In this document: in pieces, positions 11,572 to 20,990 of the stretch
How the letters are laid out: every line of letters starts with the position of its first letter
Position numbering within the stretch: the stretch's first letter is position 1
NCBI GenBank assembly: GCA_905221605.1
Contig: CAJNDS010002412.1
Location: forward strand, 846,886-910,885
From: Symbiodinium natans
Taxonomy: Eukaryota; Sar; Dinophyceae; Suessiales; Symbiodiniaceae
Reading direction: 5' to 3'
DNA length: 64,000 bases
Translations under genes and position numbers: made by a program
Notes under the pieces: model-generated
The model's input: the letters and a program-made list of their open reading frames with translations, nothing else
Told to the model about the DNA's origin: nothing
Databases searched by the model: none

Positions 11572-12825
11572 ATGGGTTGGAACGATTTTTTGCAGGCGTG
11601 GGAACGCGTGACCTCTGAAGAGTCCTTTGTGGAGCGTGTGACTGCTGCTTTTTCCAGGGCCACGAACTCGCCTGCGGTCAAAGGCTCGTCTGAGTTCCGT
11701 CGGAGGAAAGCTGTCCTCTTGGTGGTCATCCGTGCGCTGGTGCAGCTTCTCATCGGTACTCAGCAACAGTCTGGGGCCATACGGCTGGTCCGAACTCGAG
11801 AAAGAGAGCTCGAGGGCACGGAGGCATTGCCATATCATCCTTACGCTACGTTCGTCGAGGATACCCTGGAAGAGGTCAGAGGAGTGCTTCAGGCACCTTC
11901 GCCGGAGCCTGAGATACCGGCTCCGAGGACTCCTCCTGTCGCAGTGCGTTCCAGATCTCCGCCTCGTTCCTTGGTTGAGGGTTCTGACCAAACTCCGGTA
12001 CCTCCTAGACCGCGACCGAAACATAAGGGTGATCGAACCCCTGCACCTCCTAGGGCACGACCTAAACATAAGGGTAATAGAACCCCGGTTCCTCCCAAGG
12101 CAAGTACCTTGCCCGGAACACCAGGTCCGTCACGTGCACCGGAGGCTGCAGCAGATCTTCTTGTGTATCGTCCCAAAGCAAAGGCCCGGCCCGAGTCCAG
12201 ACCACCGCAGGACTGGGAGTTGGACGAAAGAGAGTATCCAACCATAGCGGATTCGTTCAGGGAACAGGTTGAATTGGGACAACACTCAGATAGAGAAGCC
12301 ATAAACCGGTGGACTACTGAAGAGTGGAGAGAGCATAATCAGGCGCTCTCATCTTCTTCTTCTGCCGCGCCGCGTGTTGCACCTTTGGAAGTGGTCGAAG
12401 TGCGTGAGGACATCCCTGTCCTGATTTCATTGGATTTCAGCGGGGTGCTCAACATCCACTTTCAGGACAGCCGAGATTTTTTGGACCGTTTGAACGCAGA
12501 GCGTCCGAGCCACGTGAAGCTGAAGTTTATTTGCACGAGTTACTCTGGGACAGAACGGGCCAAAGAAACGCGTCAGTCGATGGCTTCGGAGCTTCCGGGC
12601 GTGCCAGTCTACATCACTAGCTCTCCAACGGGCCGTCCTGGAAAAGGAGCCTTCATTAAGCGTTTGATGGACCGGCGGTCGGATCACTTTGCGTGTCATT
12701 TGGATGACAGATCAGACATCGTGCGGGACGTCGAGGCGTATGGTGTTCACGGTATTTTGGTATCGCCGAATACGTGGCTGACTGATCTCGTGCCCACTGT
12801 GTTGTTGTGGCTGCGGTCCCTGTAA
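11572..12825 (+). CDS. Copia ORF1: accessory protein with C-terminal HAD-like domain (417 aa)
   Basis: The start is the ATG at 11,572 in a strong ACCATGG context; the frame is open back to 11,398 but has no ATG there. The N-terminal ~130 residues are helical and charged. A Pro/Lys-rich linker follows, with three repeats of the type RTPVPPRPRPKHKGD (about residues 141-176). Residues ~280-417 carry a haloacid-dehalogenase-like motif series: hydrophobic strand ending L-D288-F-S290-G-V, then strand plus T322/S323, K358 in GRPGKGAF, and D378-D379 in HLDDRSD. HAD enzymes are phosphohydrolases or phosphatases that use the first Asp as nucleophile; here the usual second acid at +2 is Ser290, so activity may be altered or lost. 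This is not the Gag protein, because Gag-like sequence is in ORF2. Role in the element is unknown. Confidence 0.75.
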   Translation: MGWNDFLQAWERVTSEESFVERVTAAFSRATNSPAVKGSSEFRRRKAVLLVVIRALVQLLIGTQQQSGAIRLVRTRERELEGTEALPYHPYATFVEDTLEEVRGVLQAPSPEPEIPAPRTPPVAVRSRSPPRSLVEGSDQTPVPPRPRPKHKGDRTPAPPRARPKHKGNRTPVPPKASTLPGTPGPSRAPEAAADLLVYRPKAKARPESRPPQDWELDEREYPTIADSFREQVELGQHSDREAINRWTTEEWREHNQALSSSSSAAPRVAPLEVVEVREDIPVLISLDFSGVLNIHFQDSRDFLDRLNAERPSHVKLKFICTSYSGTERAKETRQSMASELPGVPVYITSSPTGRPGKGAFIKRLMDRRSDHFACHLDDRSDIVRDVEAYGVHGILVSPNTWLTDLVPTVLLWLRSL

Positions 12826-12884
12826 AACGCTAAAAGAGAGCTGCTGACCTTCAGGGGAACCTGGGGTTTCTATTGCCTGGCACC

Positions 12885-15800
12885 ATGGCGATGAGTCCCG
12901 AAACTACTGATTCCTCGCTCCAGGTGTCCACTTCCAGCACGCCGCCTACACAACAGGCGCGGGCACTCAGTGCTGTAAGGGCACAAGAAGCAAGGGTAGG
13001 AGAGAGCAGTAGTGATTCCACTCCCGTAAGAGCCGTTTCAACCGGAAGGGGAAGGTCCTCTCAACCCTATGCCTTAGCTAGTTCCCGAAATCGCTCTTCC
13101 TCCGCTAGGATGCAAGCTTTGTTGCCTCCGCCAGCTTATGCATGTGAAGTTGCAAGTCCTGCACCAGCAAGTCAACCTGTTTCGCTTGCACCGGGCGATG
13201 GGACAACCACCCCGGATGTGCACTTGCATCAGCATGTTCAGCGCATTGCCCCAGAGTTGCACCTGCATCAGAGTCGTCAGGAATTGCATCTTCATGGGGT
13301 TGATTCCCGAACACATTCTCAGGCCGTTGCTGCTGCACAGCTGGCACAAGCGCAAGCACAAAACATTCAACAGGACGCTCAGGTGTTTGCCCAGAACGTT
13401 CAGCATGAAGCTCAGGCATACGTGCAGGTTGCAAAGAGTGAGGCTCAGGCATATGTTCAGAGCGCTGTCACTTCTGCTCAACATGAAGCCATGCAGCACG
13501 CACAAGAGTATGCAGAGCGCGTTAGGGCTGAAGCTGAGAGACAGGTCCAGAGTGTTTCAGAACAAGCCGGTCAGCATCTTGCACAAGCAAACGAAACCAT
13601 TGCCTCACTTCAGGCTAGGAATCGTGAGCTTGAGGAGCAGCAGGAAGAAATGATGCAGCGGATTGCGATGATCCAAGCTGAGATGCAAAGCATCAAAGCT
13701 CAACAACAGTCCCAAGCCGACACGTCCCACCTTCACGCAGAGCGAGTGTCGCAGGCCTCAAGGGCTCAGGACCAAAATGGCACGGAGATCAGTGAAGCCC
13801 TCAAGGCCTTGGCTGCAAGTGTTGGTGAGACAATGAAGGAGTTGCGAGAAATCGTCAGTCCCAAAGCATCCAAGCCTAAAAGCAAAGCGAAAGGTTCGGG
13901 GCTCCGAAACGGGACACCCTCCCCTAAGCATAAGAGTCCAAAGGTCTCAGCGACTCAAGGTCAAAGATCTGCTGGTGTGGCTGCTGCGCCTGTTCCAAAT
14001 CGGTTTGGATGCTTCTGCGCACCCAGGTTGCCAGTTTTCACCGGTGTTGGTTTGCCGGCTCCGTCTAGATCCAAGAAGGGTTCTTCGAGTGACAATCCCT
14101 TCAACGTCTTCTCCACTCCCAAACCTCCTTCAGTCGTGCATCCCCCAGACCCTCCGATGCACTACGACATCGGGTCCGAACACGAGGAAGGTGAGGAGGA
14201 AGAGGAGAGGGAAGATGACCCCATCATTGATGTCACCGATGCACCGGGGGAAGAAGAAGTAGACTATGAGCAGGATACTTACCACAACAAAGATCTTCGA
14301 GACCTGAAAATCCCTGCACTTCCTTCGACAGCCGCGGGATATCGAGCATGGAGGAACGGCGTTTTGACATCGTTCAGCAGCATAGACAAGAGTGGGAACG
14401 CCAGGATACTGAGATGGCTCCAGGTCGCCCTTGATCCAGCCATAGGAGACCGACAGATGCGCAATCTGCAGGTCACGTCTGACGGCCTTCCCCGCCTTGA
14501 TGCATTCCTGGCTGCACAGCTTACAGATCCAAAACACCTCAAGGGAGACTACGGAGTCGCTGCCCAGGCGTTCACCGAGCGAGCACACGCGTTAGGCGTG
14601 CAGCCTTCCGGGCGTGCGCTGTTGGCAATGCTCAGCCGAAGGTTTCGGGTAGACCGGATCAGGGGGGCGACAGTCTCCCAGCAGACACTCTTAGCCATCC
14701 AGCTCGAAGGCTTCAGCCAACAACAACTGCAAGCCTTTAGAGAAAAGGTTGAGTTTTGTTTGAACGGTTTCAGTCCCGAAGCATGGCCCGCTGAGTCTAC
14801 CTTGTTTAGCTGGTTATACTCCAAGCTCAAGCACTGCAGGCTTCTTTCCAGAGCAGTCGACAAGATCAAAGACTCCAATCCAGGTAGCAACAAGCGAACC
14901 TTTGCGTGGTTGTGGTCGCAGCTTGTCGAATTGCTAGATGAGCTGAGAGAAGAAGCAAACGAAGAGTCAATTCGTGACACTCTCATCAAGCCCAAAGCCA
15001 AAGCTGCTCCCGCCCCAAAGAAAGAGGAGCGTTCCCGCGATAAGCCGGACAAGCCCACTCCTGCCAATCCAGCCCCTCCGGCCAAGACCAAAGGTTCTGG
15101 GAAGGATGGGAAAGACAAGGATGGCAAGGGAAAGGGGGGTAAAGGGAGTGGTAAGGGTGCAGATTCACAGAAAACACCAAACAAGCCAAAGGCGAAATCA
15201 GGCGGTAAAGGCCAGGGCTCCAAAGCTGAAGGCAAAGCCCCAAGCAAAGGAAATGCCCCCAAAGCTACCGTACCATGCCTGTTCTTCCCAAAGGGAACGT
15301 GTAACCGGGGTGAGAATTGTCCGTTTTCGCATGAGACCTCTCCCGGTAACAAGGCCCCAGGGTCAAAGACTACTGGAGCTAGCGCTACGGCAAAGAGCTC
15401 TGCCGCAGCTGTCGCCCTGCTGCTTCCCACTACGGCGCGGGGTGCCTCGGTCGATGGTTCCTCCACACCGAGCAAGACAACCTTTTGGAAGCGTTCAGGA
15501 TTGAGTAGGTTCTTCCAGTTCGTTTCGGGGTGGTTTACTGTGTTCAGCAACATCTGCGCTCCTGCCTGTCCCGCCACTGTCACTCCGTTGCTTGTAGCAT
15601 CTCAGCATCAGCACCCGCAACAGGGATGGTTCTACCACGAGTGGATCGCTGATAGTGGTGCAGGTAGATCCCTAGAGAGTCGTGAAGCCCTCAATGAACA
15701 AGGCATTCCTGAAGACGCATACGCACACATGGCCGAACAGGCACCCACAGTATCCTTTTCCACAGGGAATGGTGTCGTTGATTCAGGGCTCATGCTTGGC

Positions 15801-18800
15801 TTCGAGGGTTCCATTCTAGGAAACAATTCTGCATATCTCCTGGACAACTGCCCTAGTGTAAAATCACTTGGTGAGTTGGTAGAGACAAAGTCTATGCCGT
15901 TTGTATGGTTGCCAGGAAAGCTTCCGATGTTCCTGTCGAGTGTCGAACACGTTCAGGTCATTGAAGAATCCGCCATATGTGCCGATAGAGTTGAGGGAAA
16001 TGTTCCAATCTTCAGGGAACAGGTCAGATTCGTCTCGCCTTCCACTGTTGCGATGCCTGGCTTCATGAGCGATGCTAGAAAGGCAAAGCCTCTTGCACGC
16101 ACTACCATAGAGCCTTCACGGCACACCACGTATCGACCCTCGCCGCATATCACGGAGGAGTCTACCTTGCTTGAGTTGTTGCAGGATCCAGGGGTGCCGT
16201 CAAAGACCGCCTCCGGGTCTAGAGATCCTCCACCTGACTCTGATGACGAGCTGAAGTCTAGGGCAAAGTCCTCTTCAGCAAGAAAGCCAAAGGCTAAACC
16301 AAGTCCAAAGGACAAGGTCAAAGGTGCAAAAGCTCCTAAACCTGCTGAAGCAGCGAAGGCTCCGGAACCTCCTGCTCCAGTAGAACCCGAGGTCCCGCCA
16401 CCTCCACTTCCTCCACCTGCCATTCCGCCAGGTTCTGGGTCGGACTCAGGAGAGGACGTGACATCAGAACGTCAGAAGCAACTCATCAAGGAGGCCTCTT
16501 CAATGGCACACAAGTTGACGCATATCCCTAAGAATCCCTACTGTGAGATATGTCAGCGAAGCCGCATGTATCGACAAAGAGTCACCAAGAAGCGTGCAGA
16601 GCCTCTCGAAGACAGAGGTGACTTGCCTCCTGTTGAACAGTTTGGCGAGAGGATTGCAACAGACTATATAATCCCTTCGAAGCGTGAGCATGCAGTCCAT
16701 GTCATCAGGGATGAATATAGTGGTGCACTGCGAGCTTTTGTCTGTGCGCGCACAGCTGAGAGAGCAGCTCAGAACCTCCTTACCTTTGTAGGCGCCCGAT
16801 ACAAGCACCTCCCGAACGTGTTGTGTAAGGCTGCTGATGCAAAGGAGTTAATAGCTGCCGTCTCACAAATAGGATGGGTGCATGAAGCGACCCTAGAAAA
16901 CAGATTTCCACACAACGCCCAACTTCAGAGAGAGATAAGAACTCTCGAGGAATCGACTCGCGCGGTGCATTTGGCTGCTGGGTTCCATGTGGTTCCAGAT
17001 CTGTGGCATGTGTCCGTGCAGTTTGCCGCGCAGACTTTGACAGTTGTACCGTGGCAGGGCAAAGACAAGTCGCGTTTCGAGGTTGCAACTGGTTCCCCAT
17101 TCGAAGGCCCAAGGCTTCCCTTGGGACAGTTGGTGCATTACAGGATCCATGACCCCAGCCGCAGGCATAAGTTCGAAGCTACAACTGCTCCCGGACTATT
17201 TGCAGGTTGGAGGTTTGAGCACGGATTTGTGTATCGTGACGTGATCTGGGTGCTAGACTATGAAGCCGTCAAGTCCAAGTCGATTGGGTATAGGGACATG
17301 ATCCCCGTGCCATATGCGGAAGTGCATGTCCCAGAGACTGAGACCTTCCCGCTAAAGGCCGCGGCGGATCTTGCTCTTCGCGAGTTCCAGGATCCCAAAC
17401 TTGAGGCTATCACAGCGCTGGACATACCATTCAGCTCACTGTCCCCTGCTGATCCTCCTCGAAGGCGCGCAGAGTACATTACGCTTGAACGCATTCTTAA
17501 GTTCGGTGCCACACCAGGATGCAAAGCGTGCACTTTCGATTCCGTGAAGCATAGTCCTAAATGCCGAGCAAGATTCGATGCCCTGATAAAGGCTGATAGG
17601 ATTGCGTTGACGTCCAAGCCCCCTGAGCCAGTTCCTCCAGCTGAGCTCCCCGAAGGCGTTGGTCTCCACCCTTCGAGTGAGCCCGCTGTAGAAGGTCTTG
17701 TTGCGAAGGTCGAGCTCGGTGTGACGCAAGTCTTTGTCGATGCCAACAGGGAAAGAGTCCGCCAAAGAAAGGTGCAAACGCTCATAGGCAAGGATGTGTT
17801 GTTCGAATATGCGTGTGGCGACAGTTCAGAGCTTTCGCAAGCTGCATCCGAAATTGGCATCAACAGTATCCGCTTATGCCGAAGCATGATTGATTTGTCC
17901 AACGAAGAACATGTCAAACAAGTTCAAGGTCAGGTCGAAGCATCGCCAGGTTGTGATGTGTGGCTCTCATTGCCGTGCACCGAGTTCAGTCCGTGGCAGA
18001 ACATGAACGTCCATAGGCATGGGGCGAAGTACGAAAAGGGTCTTCGGAATCGCCAAGAGAAGAGCAAGCTTATGTTCTTGTATGCCCGCAAGGTACTCGC
18101 AACTGCCATCGCAAATCATGGAAGGATCGCAGTCGAGTGGCCCAAAGGGTCCGGCTGGTGGGATCTCCCTGAATGGAAAGAATTTCAGGATGAACATGGT
18201 CTACACAAAGTGTCTTTTGATGGCTGCATGGCTGGAGTGAAGGGCCGAGAGCATCCAATCCGCAAGCCCTGGAGCGTAGCCACTAATGATCTGCGACTTG
18301 TTCAATTTCTTGGACAACTGCAATGTGACGGTAGCCACCAGCACGAGGCCGCCGAAGGCTCACAAACAAAGCAGACTGAAGCATACCCACGAGAGCTCGC
18401 TCACAACATCGTCGAAGCGTGGTATCCGCAACGTTACCATCGCCACATCCCCTCCATGGTCACGAAGAACTTAACAAAGCGGGAATGGAAAGCAGACCCG
18501 CGCGGAGTTGCAGCCGTGAAGAAGGAGGCAGAAGGGTTACGTTCTAACGGAACGTGGGATGATTTGACAGTCTGTCTTTTGTCTTCCTTGCGTGCCGATG
18601 CAAAACGGCAAAACCGTAAACTCAAAATTGCAGAGCTTCTCACATTATGTGGGATAAAACATTTCGAACTCCCTGAGCATGAACACAAGTTCAAAGGGAG
18701 AATCGTGTACAGGGGGGACTGCATTTTTGACCAGTTCGGAAACCATGTTCTTTTTGAAGACGTGGCTACCACACCAACTTCCTTGGTTGCCCTTAACATC

Positions 18801-20801
18801 GCATTGTTTTTCGGCTGCCAAGATGGAAACGCAGTGAGCCTTGCAGATGCCATTCAGGCATTTCTTCAAGCTGACCTCGCTGAGGCAGGAGAGCCCGACA
18901 CATGGGTTATCCTCCCCGAGGAGCTGTGGTTGGACACATGGCACAAAGCGTACCCATCAGGGTCGAAGTTGGTGGTAAGGTTGAAGCGAAGCTTATATGG
19001 CCATCCGCTTGCTGGCAAACTATGGCAGAAACACCTAGCCTCTGTTCTCACTTCCTTTGGTGGCATTGAGATGGATTTGTTTCCTTCAAACTTCATCTTT
19101 CAAATGGGTTCCCATACCCTGCTACTTAACGTGTATGTAGATGACCTAACGTTGTCGGGAGCAAAGCATCTTCATGCACAGTTTTGGAAAAGGCTGAGAG
19201 CGCATATCAAGCTGGAAGACGAATGTTACATCGAAGCCTCGAATGCACGGATCCTTGGCAGAGGTCACCGAATCCAACGAGGCAGTGACTTCACAACTCT
19301 TGTGCTTGATATGTCTGCTTTCGCAGAGCAGGTCGTCGAGGCGTACTGCGAGCTTGCTGATGTCCCAAAGGCAAAGCTCCGTAACGTCACAACCCCAAGT
19401 TTGTCCGAGGCGTTAATGTCAGATGAGGACCTGCAGCAACCCGGCACACTGAGCCATGTAGCTGCAAAGGTACTTATGAAAGCACTTTGGCTGGGTCGGT
19501 TGGCTCGCCCTGATCTGTGTTTCATAATCGGTCGGTTAGCGTCACGAGTGGCCGCGTGGACTAAATGGGAAGACAAGCAGTTACTTCGCCTGATTTCGTA
19601 TCTTCACGGTACAACAGGCTTATGTTTAGCTGCTACTGTGAACCATCACGAAGCTCCCCAGATCCACATCTTCACTGACAGTGATTTCGCCTCTTGTCCG
19701 CATAGTGCAAAATCGACGAGCGGGATCTACATGACTATAGGGTCAACAGATTTCCGCTTTCCGCTGTGGTGGGCATCTAAGAAACAGACGAGTGTTGCAA
19801 GAAGCACTCCCGAGGCTGAGGCCATAGCAATGGCTTCCGCCATGTTTGGTGAGGCTTTGAACATTCAGGTCATGATGGAGCATCTCCTCGGTCGTGCTAT
19901 CGACGTCGTATTCCATCAAGACAACGAGACCTTGCTCAAAGTCCTGGCTACAGGCTATTCGGCGAAGCTGAGACACTGCAATCGAGTCCACAGGGTCAAC
20001 GTTGCATCAATGTCTGAACAGCTAGAGTCGCCACAAGTCACTGCCGTGTACTGCAAGAGCGAATCTCAGATAGCTAATGGCCTAACAAAAGTCATTCCAC
20101 CTGCAGAATGGCCACATACTCTCGCACAGTTTGGCTTGACAGCATCCAGCGATGGACCCCACCTGGAAACTGCCGTCGCCGCACTTGCAGAGGCAAATCT
20201 TGCCGCAGAAGTCTTCGCAGGCAGTTGCCCAAAGGTCCCGACTTGTCAGCATCTGGTGCAGCTACTGACGCTGTTACCTCATGGTCCTGATAAGAGGGGG
20301 GCACCGGGGCACGACTCGCATGTATTTTCTGCGGGCGCATTTGTCTTAGGAGGAGTGTTTGGCCTGCAGACAAACACACACAAATTTCAATATGCAACGG
20401 CGTTGATATGTCGATTCTTTCGACGTTATATGCCATCACACAAGTTCTCAAGCATAATCGTGCAGCAAGGTGTAGTCGCGGGGCTCCACCGAGACTCCAA
20501 CAATGCAGAAGGCTCAAAGAACCTCCTTGTAGCGTTGAATCCAACAAGTGGACCCATATTGTGGGTAGAAGATGAGGAAGGGACTGTCCAATGTCCAAAC
20601 GACGACAGCCTATGGGGTCACATGTTGTGTAACCCTGCACTCTTCAATCCCAGAGCACGCCACTGCACAGTCCTGACAGGATGTGAGGCTTCAGAACGAA
20701 TCGTTGCCATAGCATTCCTGATCAGAAATGCCGAGCGCTTGAGTCCTTCAGACCGCGCAACACTACTGAGCGCAGGTTTCAACCTGCCCTCAATCTGCTA
20801 G
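12885..20801 (+). CDS. Copia ORF2: Gag-Pol polyprotein with methyltransferase-like and 2OG-oxygenase-like domains (2,638 aa)
   Basis: The start is the ATG at 12,885 (ACCATGG), 59 nt after ORF1. Visible order by residue: Ala/Gln-rich coiled coil ~145-290; basic and acidic linkers; Gag-like region ~466-702; Lys/Gly-rich linker; CCCH finger C798-x7-C806-x5-C812-x3-H816; aspartic protease D923-S-G-A; integrase zinc motif H1209/H1213/C1220/C1223 and core D1260, D1318, E1350; methyltransferase-like region ~1635-1850 with P1697-C1698 and E1751; reverse transcriptase with D1988 and YVDD 2084-2087; RNase H D2265, E2310, D2346; C-terminal domain ~2,390-2,638 with H2535-x-D2537, H2593 and R2605. INT before RT makes it Ty1/copia. 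The polyprotein should assemble particles, copy the RNA and integrate the cDNA. At 2,638 residues it is far longer than the usual ~1,300-1,500. Confidence 0.95.
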   Translation: MAMSPETTDSSLQVSTSSTPPTQQARALSAVRAQEARVGESSSDSTPVRAVSTGRGRSSQPYALASSRNRSSSARMQALLPPPAYACEVASPAPASQPVSLAPGDGTTTPDVHLHQHVQRIAPELHLHQSRQELHLHGVDSRTHSQAVAAAQLAQAQAQNIQQDAQVFAQNVQHEAQAYVQVAKSEAQAYVQSAVTSAQHEAMQHAQEYAERVRAEAERQVQSVSEQAGQHLAQANETIASLQARNRELEEQQEEMMQRIAMIQAEMQSIKAQQQSQADTSHLHAERVSQASRAQDQNGTEISEALKALAASVGETMKELREIVSPKASKPKSKAKGSGLRNGTPSPKHKSPKVSATQGQRSAGVAAAPVPNRFGCFCAPRLPVFTGVGLPAPSRSKKGSSSDNPFNVFSTPKPPSVVHPPDPPMHYDIGSEHEEGEEEEEREDDPIIDVTDAPGEEEVDYEQDTYHNKDLRDLKIPALPSTAAGYRAWRNGVLTSFSSIDKSGNARILRWLQVALDPAIGDRQMRNLQVTSDGLPRLDAFLAAQLTDPKHLKGDYGVAAQAFTERAHALGVQPSGRALLAMLSRRFRVDRIRGATVSQQTLLAIQLEGFSQQQLQAFREKVEFCLNGFSPEAWPAESTLFSWLYSKLKHCRLLSRAVDKIKDSNPGSNKRTFAWLWSQLVELLDELREEANEESIRDTLIKPKAKAAPAPKKEERSRDKPDKPTPANPAPPAKTKGSGKDGKDKDGKGKGGKGSGKGADSQKTPNKPKAKSGGKGQGSKAEGKAPSKGNAPKATVPCLFFPKGTCNRGENCPFSHETSPGNKAPGSKTTGASATAKSSAAAVALLLPTTARGASVDGSSTPSKTTFWKRSGLSRFFQFVSGWFTVFSNICAPACPATVTPLLVASQHQHPQQGWFYHEWIADSGAGRSLESREALNEQGIPEDAYAHMAEQAPTVSFSTGNGVVDSGLMLGFEGSILGNNSAYLLDNCPSVKSLGELVETKSMPFVWLPGKLPMFLSSVEHVQVIEESAICADRVEGNVPIFREQVRFVSPSTVAMPGFMSDARKAKPLARTTIEPSRHTTYRPSPHITEESTLLELLQDPGVPSKTASGSRDPPPDSDDELKSRAKSSSARKPKAKPSPKDKVKGAKAPKPAEAAKAPEPPAPVEPEVPPPPLPPPAIPPGSGSDSGEDVTSERQKQLIKEASSMAHKLTHIPKNPYCEICQRSRMYRQRVTKKRAEPLEDRGDLPPVEQFGERIATDYIIPSKREHAVHVIRDEYSGALRAFVCARTAERAAQNLLTFVGARYKHLPNVLCKAADAKELIAAVSQIGWVHEATLENRFPHNAQLQREIRTLEESTRAVHLAAGFHVVPDLWHVSVQFAAQTLTVVPWQGKDKSRFEVATGSPFEGPRLPLGQLVHYRIHDPSRRHKFEATTAPGLFAGWRFEHGFVYRDVIWVLDYEAVKSKSIGYRDMIPVPYAEVHVPETETFPLKAAADLALREFQDPKLEAITALDIPFSSLSPADPPRRRAEYITLERILKFGATPGCKACTFDSVKHSPKCRARFDALIKADRIALTSKPPEPVPPAELPEGVGLHPSSEPAVEGLVAKVELGVTQVFVDANRERVRQRKVQTLIGKDVLFEYACGDSSELSQAASEIGINSIRLCRSMIDLSNEEHVKQVQGQVEASPGCDVWLSLPCTEFSPWQNMNVHRHGAKYEKGLRNRQEKSKLMFLYARKVLATAIANHGRIAVEWPKGSGWWDLPEWKEFQDEHGLHKVSFDGCMAGVKGREHPIRKPWSVATNDLRLVQFLGQLQCDGSHQHEAAEGSQTKQTEAYPRELAHNIVEAWYPQRYHRHIPSMVTKNLTKREWKADPRGVAAVKKEAEGLRSNGTWDDLTVCLLSSLRADAKRQNRKLKIAELLTLCGIKHFELPEHEHKFKGRIVYRGDCIFDQFGNHVLFEDVATTPTSLVALNIALFFGCQDGNAVSLADAIQAFLQADLAEAGEPDTWVILPEELWLDTWHKAYPSGSKLVVRLKRSLYGHPLAGKLWQKHLASVLTSFGGIEMDLFPSNFIFQMGSHTLLLNVYVDDLTLSGAKHLHAQFWKRLRAHIKLEDECYIEASNARILGRGHRIQRGSDFTTLVLDMSAFAEQVVEAYCELADVPKAKLRNVTTPSLSEALMSDEDLQQPGTLSHVAAKVLMKALWLGRLARPDLCFIIGRLASRVAAWTKWEDKQLLRLISYLHGTTGLCLAATVNHHEAPQIHIFTDSDFASCPHSAKSTSGIYMTIGSTDFRFPLWWASKKQTSVARSTPEAEAIAMASAMFGEALNIQVMMEHLLGRAIDVVFHQDNETLLKVLATGYSAKLRHCNRVHRVNVASMSEQLESPQVTAVYCKSESQIANGLTKVIPPAEWPHTLAQFGLTASSDGPHLETAVAALAEANLAAEVFAGSCPKVPTCQHLVQLLTLLPHGPDKRGAPGHDSHVFSAGAFVLGGVFGLQTNTHKFQYATALICRFFRRYMPSHKFSSIIVQQGVVAGLHRDSNNAEGSKNLLVALNPTSGPILWVEDEEGTVQCPNDDSLWGHMLCNPALFNPRARHCTVLTGCEASERIVAIAFLIRNAERLSPSDRATLLSAGFNLPSIC

Positions 20802-20825
20802 TCCAGTCTCACCGTTCTGTCTCCT

Positions 20826-20834
20826 AAAGGGGGG
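20826..20834 (+). promoter_or_regulatory. Polypurine tract of the copia element
   Basis: AAAGGGGGG directly abuts the first base of the 3' LTR. This is the expected position for the RNase H-resistant primer of plus-strand DNA synthesis. Confidence 0.9.
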
Positions 20835-20990
20835 AGTTAACTAAACTGGCCCCAAACCACCGTTTAGCTGTACATACCAAGTAGGGTTAGGAGAGCAGAT
20901 TCGGATGACTGATTGTATTTTGGCTCAAGGAAAATAGGCGTGCCCGTTGTGCGTCTTTCCTTGTCTTAAGTACCTTTGTTGTACTTAACT
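20835..20990 (+). repeat. 3' LTR of the copia element
   Basis: 156 bp, no difference from the 5' LTR found on visual alignment. It is followed by TTTTG (20,991-20,995), the right target-site duplication. It should hold the polyadenylation signal, although no AATAAA is present. Confidence 0.95.

Larger units (their letters stand above)
10237..20990 (+). mobile_element. Complete Ty1/copia LTR retrotransposon
   Basis: A 10,754-bp element bounded by two 156-bp LTRs that are identical by eye and by a 5-bp target-site duplication (TTTTG). Integrase precedes reverse transcriptase in the polyprotein, which is the defining copia order. The element has a polypurine tract directly before the 3' LTR, two long intact reading frames and no visible stop or frameshift. 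Identical LTRs plus intact coding capacity suggest a recent insertion, possibly still mobile. It is about twice the length of standard copia elements because of extra domains in both ORFs. It sits between the EF-hand gene and a repeat-rich region, on the strand opposite to the host genes. Confidence 0.96.

Noticed and set aside
14549-15583. Long minus-strand open frame (344 codons) opposite copia ORF2
   Set aside because: It is a shadow of the Lys/Gly/Pro-rich linker and Gag-like region of ORF2; its composition and position are fully explained by the plus-strand gene.
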